Shown here one piece after another: positions 59,366 to 64,000 of a DNA stretch of 64,000 nucleotides (the first letter of the stretch is position 1; each line of letters begins with the position of its first letter). The stretch is from Oerskovia merdavium (GTDB lineage: Bacteria; Actinomycetota; Actinomycetes; Actinomycetales; Cellulomonadaceae). The position numbers and the translations under genes are program-made. The stretch is taken from contig NZ_JACSQF010000010.1 of the NCBI RefSeq assembly GCF_014836755.1, positions 62,001 through 126,000 on the forward strand. The letters run 5' to 3'. The notes beneath the pieces were generated by a model. That model saw only the letters and a program-made list of their open reading frames with translations. It was not told the DNA's origin and ran no database searches.

Positions 59366-60522
59366 ACGGGCACGATCAGCTGCGAACGGATCTCGTGGAC
59401 GACCTGCTTCTGGACCTCGACGGGCGGCGACCCGTCGGGGTAGATGCCCAGCAGGGTCGCGAGCCGGAGCTGGGCCTCCTGCAGGTCGGCCAGGCGGCGG
59501 CTCTCGGCCGCGCCGCCCGCGTGCCGCGCCGCCCTGCGCGCCGCCCGCCGGGCGTGGACGGACCGCAGCGCCTCCCTCTCGCCCGGCGTCACGACGTCGT
59601 CGGGCTGGTCCGCGAGGACCGCCTCGAACCAGCGGTGGTCGATGCTCCGGGCGTATCGGAAGACGAGGACGAACGCGAGGATCAGGACCACGTACTTGAG
59701 GAAGACCGACGCGAAGGCGCCCGCCTCGGACGACGGGAAGAAGATCTCGGGGGCGTTCCACGCGAAGTGCAGGGCCCAGGCGAGCAGGTAGGCCCCGAGA
59801 GCCACCGCGACGCGCCGGGCCACGGAGATGCGGAACGCGGTGAGCGCGTAGGCCACGCCGAACCCGGCGATCGCGCTGAACATCACGTGCGCGCCGAACC
59901 CGATCAGGACCCTGCTCAGCCCGACCTGGAGAGCCCCCACCGCGTCGGAGCTCGGGTCCGTGATCGCACCCTGCACGATGTAGCTGATGTTCTCGCTGAC
60001 CTCGAAGCCCAGGCCGACCATCGCGCCGTAGACCAGCCCGTTGAGCGGCCGGGTCACGTGCGCGCGCCCCGCGTAGAGGACCAGGACCACGCCGAGGACC
60101 TTGATGAGCTCCTCGTCGGTCGGCCCTGCGAGGGCCGCCGACCAGGAGGCCAGGCCGACGCGCTCGAGCGCCGAGATCAGGTGGTCGTTCGCGACCACGA
60201 CGATCGTCGGAGCGGCGACGAAGCCCCACGCGTAGGCCGCGAGCAGCAGGGGACCCGGCTCGTCCTCGAACAGGTCGAGCCGCCGGACGATCGCCGTGAG
60301 CAGGAGCGTGACGAGCCCGGCGAGCAGCACCCCGATCCCCAGGCCCTCCGGGGTGAGCAGCGCGTCCTGGCGGGCCGCGCGGAGCATCGAGAACCCGGTC
60401 ACGACCAGGCACACCCAGTAGAGCCAGGTCGCCCACTGGTAGTGGGGGAACAGACCGCGTCGGCGTCGTGCGGGAGCGCCCGTGGGCAGGACCACGGGGA
60501 CGTTGCGGAGCTGGTCGGTCAC
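59362..60522 (-). CDS. PrsW-family intramembrane protease-like protein
   Basis: A 386-aa protein with about nine membrane helices. GPTDEELIKVLGV (Glu-Glu pair near residue 135), GFEVSENISYIV, GFGAHVMFSAIAGFG and ALHFAWNAP are the PrsW/M82 motifs that carry catalytic residues. A basic C-terminal tail follows. Family members cut anti-sigma factors. The GTG overlaps the stop of the preceding gene (GTGA); that gene's product, with one transmembrane helix, could be a partner, by position only. Confidence 0.87.
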   Translation of the reverse strand: MTDQLRNVPVVLPTGAPARRRRGLFPHYQWATWLYWVCLVVTGFSMLRAARQDALLTPEGLGIGVLLAGLVTLLLTAIVRRLDLFEDEPGPLLLAAYAWGFVAAPTIVVVANDHLISALERVGLASWSAALAGPTDEELIKVLGVVLVLYAGRAHVTRPLNGLVYGAMVGLGFEVSENISYIVQGAITDPSSDAVGALQVGLSRVLIGFGAHVMFSAIAGFGVAYALTAFRISVARRVAVALGAYLLAWALHFAWNAPEIFFPSSEAGAFASVFLKYVVLILAFVLVFRYARSIDHRWFEAVLADQPDDVVTPGEREALRSVHARRAARRAARHAGGAAESRRLADLQEAQLRLATLLGIYPDGSPPVEVQKQVVHEIRSQLIVPV

Positions 60523-61145
60523 GAGATCGTCACCGCCTTCACGAGCGCCGCCACGGCCTCGGCCTGAGCCTGCAGGTCCGACGACGTCCCGTACGCGAGG
60601 ATCGAGACGCCTCCCTGGGCCTGCTGCCGCGTGACCTTGACCGTGAGCGACGCGGCCGCGGGGCCGTCCGACCGGAGGACGCCCGAGACCTCGGCCGGGT
60701 CGCCCTCGGAGACGATCCGCGCGTCGTACAGGCTCGTGCCCGTCGAGAGCTCGGCGAGCCGGGCGCGTCGCGTGAAGAAGACGTTGGCGTTCTCGACGCC
60801 CGAGACCACCTCGATCTCGACGCCGACCCCGGCACGGTCGACGGTCAGGCTCGCGCCGTCGAACGTGGACCCGCTCGCGTCGCCCGACGGGCTGATGTCG
60901 GCCGTCGTGGACCATCCTGCGGGGAACCGGATCGTCGCGGTCGAGGCGCCGTCGGACACCGTCACGATCCTCCCCGCGGGGATCTCGGTCTCGGTGGCCG
61001 GGGTGCCCTCGTCGACCGCGGTGGGGACGAGCCACAGGGCGACCATGGCCAGCAGCACGAGGGTCGTCGCGACCGACCCGACGCGATCCATCCCGAAGCG
61101 TCCCCGACGCTCGGGCCGCAGGAGCGGGGGAGGTTCGGGGTGCAT
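60519..61145 (-). CDS. Single-pass membrane protein of unknown function
   Basis: A 208-aa protein with one membrane helix near residues 25-44 and an extracellular beta-rich domain. IVTVSDGASTATIRFPAGW and VFFTRRARLAELSTG are notable stretches. No family is recognised. GAGGAG precedes the ATG. It is translationally coupled to the PrsW-like protease and could be its substrate or partner. The 167-bp gap upstream to ybaK shows no gene. Confidence 0.75.
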   Translation of the reverse strand: MHPEPPPLLRPERRGRFGMDRVGSVATTLVLLAMVALWLVPTAVDEGTPATETEIPAGRIVTVSDGASTATIRFPAGWSTTADISPSGDASGSTFDGASLTVDRAGVGVEIEVVSGVENANVFFTRRARLAELSTGTSLYDARIVSEGDPAEVSGVLRSDGPAAASLTVKVTRQQAQGGVSILAYGTSSDLQAQAEAVAALVKAVTIS

Positions 61146-61299
61146 CGTGCTCCTCGGGTCGGGCCGGCGGGACGTGCCTCCGATGCAAGCACCGGCCGAC
61201 CGGGACCGCGACCGCTGGCCGCCGCGGACGACGGGGGGAGGTGGCGTGGACGAACTGTGCGGGCCGCTTCCTCGTGCGGTGGGTGTCGGCGGCGGGGCC

Positions 61300-61305
61300 T
61301 AGGGT
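61300..61305 (+). promoter_or_regulatory. -10 element TAGGGT of a leaderless promoter
   Basis: TAGGGT plus 7 nt leads into the ATG at 61313. Confidence 0.5.
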
Positions 61306-61312
61306 CTGGGGA

Positions 61313-61864
61313 ATGAGCGAAGAGCGAGCACGCGCCGCACTCGAGGCGTCCGGGATCGACTTCACCATCACCCGGCACGGCCCGGTGGGCTCTCTCGAGG
61401 AGGCTGCTGCGGCACGGGGGATCGACCCGGCGAACATCGTCAAGACGCTCGTGGTCCGTCGTGGTGACGACGACTACCTGTTCGTCCTGGTGCCCGGAGA
61501 CCGGACCATCTCGTGGCCCAAGCTCAGGGCCCTCCTGGGCGTCTCGCGACTGTCCATGCCGGACAAGGACGTCGCCCGCGAGGTCACCGGGTACGAGCGC
61601 GGCACCATCACGCCGTTCGGTTCCACGACCGCGTGGCCGGTCGTCGCGGACACGCGCGTCGTCTTCCGGGAGGCGGGCTCCACCGCGGCGGAGAGCGCCG
61701 TCGGGCAGGACGAGACGGTGGCGGACCTCCTCGGCGAACCGGGCGGCGCTGCGCCGCTCGTCTCGATCGGCGGGGGCGCGTTCGGCGTCGCGGCGACCGT
61801 CGACGGGGCACGCCTCGCGGCCGTCCTGGGCGCGCAGGTCGCGGACGTGACCGAGCCGGTCTAG
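61313..61864 (+). CDS. YbaK/EbsC-type aminoacyl-tRNA deacylase
   Basis: A 183-aa YbaK-fold protein that would remove misacylated amino acid from tRNA (Cys-tRNA(Pro) type). NIVKTLVVRR near residue 42 has the conserved Lys, and ITPFGSTTAWPVVADTRVV is the second family motif. Length is typical. The ATG is set by the leaderless -10. Confidence 0.9.
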   Translation: MSEERARAALEASGIDFTITRHGPVGSLEEAAAARGIDPANIVKTLVVRRGDDDYLFVLVPGDRTISWPKLRALLGVSRLSMPDKDVAREVTGYERGTITPFGSTTAWPVVADTRVVFREAGSTAAESAVGQDETVADLLGEPGGAAPLVSIGGGAFGVAATVDGARLAAVLGAQVADVTEPV

Positions 61865-61900
61865 CCTCACAGGGTTTGACCATCACGGGCCCCGACCCCG

Positions 61901-61927
61901 GGAACACCGTTCATTGCCCGATCGTTG
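61901..61927 (+). promoter_or_regulatory. Possible ECF sigma-factor promoter
   Basis: GGAAC (61901-61905), 17 nt, then CGTTG (61923-61927) matches the SigE/SigH-type pattern GGAAC-N16-18-CGTT. It would start the STAS gene transcript near 61934. Confidence 0.4.
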
Positions 61928-61983
61928 ACCAGGAGGACGGTCCGCGAGGACCAGCCTCACCGACTGACGGAGCACGAGAAAGC

Positions 61984-62328
61984 ATGACCATCCCCAGCAC
62001 CTTGGACGCAGGCATCACCTACGAGGCGACCCCGGAGGGCTCCCTCATCACGCTGTGGGGAGAGATCGACGCAGCCCTGCGGGACCGTGCGAGCGACGCG
62101 ATGGCGCAGGTCATCACGCATCCAGGTCCCGTGACGATCGACGTCGGCCAGGTGACCTTCATCGACTCCTCGGGCATCGCCTTCATCCTGCAGGTCTACA
62201 TGCTGGGTTCCGAGGACGGACGCCCCGTGGTCCTGCAGGACCCGACGAGCACGCTCGAGGACCTGCTCGAGATGATCGGCATGGCGGGCACCATCCCCAT
62301 CGTGAGGACGGCCTCCGCAGGGTCCTAG
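61984..62328 (+). CDS. STAS-domain anti-sigma-factor antagonist
   Basis: A 114-aa single STAS domain (SpoIIAA/RsbV type). VTFIDSSGIAFIL has the regulatory Ser pair at residues 62-63, and the FIDSSG motif is canonical. It would bind an anti-sigma kinase; none is encoded nearby. The ATG at 61984 has only a weak GAGAAAG upstream. Its stop shares bases with the convergent stop of the next gene (CTAG). Confidence 0.88.
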   Translation: MTIPSTLDAGITYEATPEGSLITLWGEIDAALRDRASDAMAQVITHPGPVTIDVGQVTFIDSSGIAFILQVYMLGSEDGRPVVLQDPTSTLEDLLEMIGMAGTIPIVRTASAGS

Positions 62329-62618
62329 ACGTCGTCTCGACGGTCCTCGATCGCAGGCGGGGTGCCCCACGGGGCGGCAGCGTCGGTCGGCCTTTCGGTC
62401 TCGATCCTGTGGCGGACCGGCGCCTCGACCTGCTGCGTCCCGTCGGGGGCGGGGAGCTCCTGCGGCAGCTTCTGCCGGAACGCCGAGAAGTACAGCCCCA
62501 CCAGCACCCCGCCGACCATCATGATCGGGAGCTGGGCGGCGCTGAACCACATGGCCGAGGAGGCCACGAGCAGACCGAACGTGACGGGGACGGCGACGTC
62601 CAGGGTCCTGCGGTCCAC
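62325..62618 (-). CDS. Small hypothetical membrane protein
   Basis: A 97-aa protein with two hydrophobic segments near residues 8-25 and 28-46, then a hydrophilic, acidic tail. No family is recognised. GGAGG lies before the GTG at 62618 at a normal spacing. The stop overlaps that of the STAS gene. Confidence 0.7.
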   Translation of the reverse strand: MDRRTLDVAVPVTFGLLVASSAMWFSAAQLPIMMVGGVLVGLYFSAFRQKLPQELPAPDGTQQVEAPVRHRIETERPTDAAAPWGTPPAIEDRRDDV

Positions 62619-62726
62619 GAGGGCCTCCGGTGCTGATCGGTGTGAACGAGGAGCGTAGCGCGGTGGGTCGGCCCGCCGGAGGGCGTGTCACGCCTCGGCG
62701 CCCGCGGTGCTGTGGGTGGCTCGGGC

Positions 62727-62732
62727 TACCGT
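62727..62732 (+). promoter_or_regulatory. -10 element TACCGT of a leaderless promoter
   Basis: TACCGT plus 7 nt leads into the ATG at 62740. Confidence 0.5.
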
Positions 62733-62739
62733 TCGGGTC

Positions 62740-64000
62740 ATGCGCATCCTGCACACCTCGGACTGGCACCTCGGCCGGACGCTCCACGGGGTCGACCTGC
62801 TGGGCCACCAGGCGGCGTACCTGGACCACCTGGTCGAGGTGGTGCGTGCGGAGGGCGTGGAGGCGGTCCTCGTCGCGGGGGACGTGTACGACCGGGCGAT
62901 CCCGCCGGTCGACGCCGTGACCCTTCTGTCGGACACGGTCGCGCGGCTCGCGGAGCACGCGGACGTCGTGCTGACGCCCGGGAACCACGACTCGGCGATC
63001 CGGTTGGGTTTCGGGGCGTCGCTCATGCGTCCGGGGGTCCACTTCCGGACCCGTGTGCCCGACGTCGGCGCGCCGGTGATCCTGGACCCCGCCTCGCGCG
63101 GTGGTTCGGGTGGGCAGGTCGCGGTCTACGCGGTGCCCTACCTCGACCCTGACGGCGTGCGCTGGGAGCTCGCGGACGGGTGCTGCGAGGACGCGCCCGA
63201 CGCGAGCGAGGCGCCCGGACCGGCCGCCGAGCGGCGACCGCTGCCACGTTCGCACGAGGCCGTGACCGCCGCGGCCATGCGGCGGATCGGTGCCGATGTG
63301 GCGGCCCGCCGTGAGAGTGCCCCCGGCGACCGGTTGCGGAACGTGGTCATGGCGCACGCGTTCGTGGTCGGCGGACAGGCCTCGGAGTCAGAGCGGGACA
63401 TCCGTGTCGGTGGCGTGGACTCGGTGCCGGCCGGAGTGTTCGGCGGGGTCGGGGTCGACTACGTGGCCCTGGGCCACCTGCACGGCCCCCAGAAGGTCAC
63501 CGTGCCGACCGATGTTTCACGTGGAACCACAGGCCAGGGCGGTGCGGGCGGGACCGTGGCCCGGTACTCGGGGTCGCCGCTCGCGTACTCGTTCTCGGAG
63601 ATGCACCAGAAGAAGTCGACGGTCCTGCTGGACCTCGACGCGAGCGGCGAGGCTCGGACGGAGCTTGTCCCCGCCCCGGTGCCGCGACGTCTCGCCGAGG
63701 TCAGCGGGACGCTCGACGAGCTGCTCGGGGAGGCCGGTGACGCACACACCGACGACTGGCTGCGGGTGTTCGTGACGGACGACTCTCGGCCCACCGAGAT
63801 GTACGCGCGCATCCGCACGCGCTTCCCGCACGCGCTCCAGGTCCAGCACCGCCCGGCTCGGGGTACCGAGCGCGAGGTGGTCTCGGTCGTCGGCTCGGGG
63901 CGTGACCCGCTCGAGGTGACCCACGAGTTCGTCCAGCACGTCACCGGATCGGGGCCGAGGACGAGCGAGGCAGCAGCGCTGCGCACGGCGCTCGAGCGGG
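62740..64000 (+). CDS. sbcD: Exonuclease SbcCD subunit D (partial, runs off the window)
   Basis: The frame is open from 62740 to the edge with no stop (about 420 residues). It is a Mre11-like metallophosphoesterase: HTSDWHLGRTLHG (Asp8, His10) at the N-terminus, GDVYDRA, TPGNHDSA and ALGHLHGPQ are the metal motifs. With SbcC it processes DNA hairpins and ends. The SbcC gene is expected just downstream, outside the window. The -10 element and ATG make it leaderless. A parS-like site lies inside the gene. Confidence 0.93.
   Translation, partial: MRILHTSDWHLGRTLHGVDLLGHQAAYLDHLVEVVRAEGVEAVLVAGDVYDRAIPPVDAVTLLSDTVARLAEHADVVLTPGNHDSAIRLGFGASLMRPGVHFRTRVPDVGAPVILDPASRGGSGGQVAVYAVPYLDPDGVRWELADGCCEDAPDASEAPGPAAERRPLPRSHEAVTAAAMRRIGADVAARRESAPGDRLRNVVMAHAFVVGGQASESERDIRVGGVDSVPAGVFGGVGVDYVALGHLHGPQKVTVPTDVSRGTTGQGGAGGTVARYSGSPLAYSFSEMHQKKSTVLLDLDASGEARTELVPAPVPRRLAEVSGTLDELLGEAGDAHTDDWLRVFVTDDSRPTEMYARIRTRFPHALQVQHRPARGTEREVVSVVGSGRDPLEVTHEFVQHVTGSGPRTSEAAALRTALER
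63513..63528. other. parS-like ParB binding site inside sbcD
   Basis: TGTTTCACGTGGAACC matches the bacterial parS consensus TGTTTCACGTGAAACA at 14 of 16 positions; the inner GTTTCACGTGGAAC differs at one base, and that variant occurs in known parS sites. It falls in a non-conserved loop of SbcD. Confidence 0.55.

Noticed and set aside
1-64000. tRNA, rRNA, CRISPR, insertion sequences, prophage
   Set aside because: No clover-leaf or rRNA sequence, no spaced direct repeats of CRISPR type, and no transposase, integrase or phage proteins were found by reading.

Overview
The window is very GC-rich DNA from a high-GC Gram-positive bacterium. The best fit is an actinobacterium of the Micrococcales, near Cellulomonas, Oerskovia or Cellulosimicrobium. 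Reasons: accD-accE-maf-accA order, BMP-type nucleoside ABC system, F420-type LLM oxidoreductase, a DtxR-type iron box, Pro/Thr-rich tails on secreted proteins, and many genes with an actinobacterial -10 hexamer 5-7 bp before the start codon (leaderless mRNAs). The taxonomy is an inference from gene content; no rRNA or tRNA gene was seen. No insertion sequence, prophage or CRISPR array was seen, so this reads as core chromosome.

Layout. 0-9.4 kb: acyl-CoA carboxylase block (birA, accD, accE, maf, accA, two unknown genes, a DUF885 peptidase). 9.4-13 kb: MFS exporter, BenE-type symporter, NUDIX hydrolase. 13.1-13.9 kb: a pair of small Gdx/SMR proteins behind a guanidine-III riboswitch. 14-17.7 kb: efeUOB iron uptake under a DtxR/IdeR-like box. 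17.7-24.5 kb: a five-gene reductive pyrimidine degradation operon (mmsA, aminotransferase, beta-ureidopropionase, dihydropyrimidinase, LLM oxidoreductase) with a perfect Crp/GlxR-like palindrome upstream. 24.5-46.8 kb: nucleoside uptake and salvage (bmp plus ABC genes, cdd, deoA, add, deoC, punA, phosphomutase, NAD(P)H-quinone dehydrogenase), interrupted by a membrane-nuclease gene, a two-component system, a siderophore-interacting protein and several unknown genes.

46.8-57.4 kb: M20 amidohydrolase, a PAP2-diacylglycerol-kinase fusion, a DevR/DevS-like pair close to a DoxX gene preceded by a DosR-box-like palindrome, a kinase-like protein, a coiled-coil lipoprotein and a VanY-type peptidase. 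57.4-64 kb: an ABC-F ribosome-protection-type gene with a 148-nt leader that starts with a three-codon ORF (Met-Trp-Ile-stop), a PrsW-like protease, YbaK, a STAS protein and the start of sbcD, which holds a parS-like site.

The genes work together chiefly in nucleoside and pyrimidine use: uptake by the BMP/ABC system, cleavage by Cdd, Add, PunA and DeoA, deoxyribose phosphate to central metabolism through the mutase and DeoC, and uracil-type bases to a C3 semialdehyde and acyl-CoA. The most notable unexplained or regulatory items are the Met-Trp-Ile leader, the guanidine-III riboswitch, the DosR-like box, the F420-type enzyme in place of a classical dihydropyrimidine dehydrogenase, and a putative cysteine-peptidase-fold protein with a small acidic neighbour.
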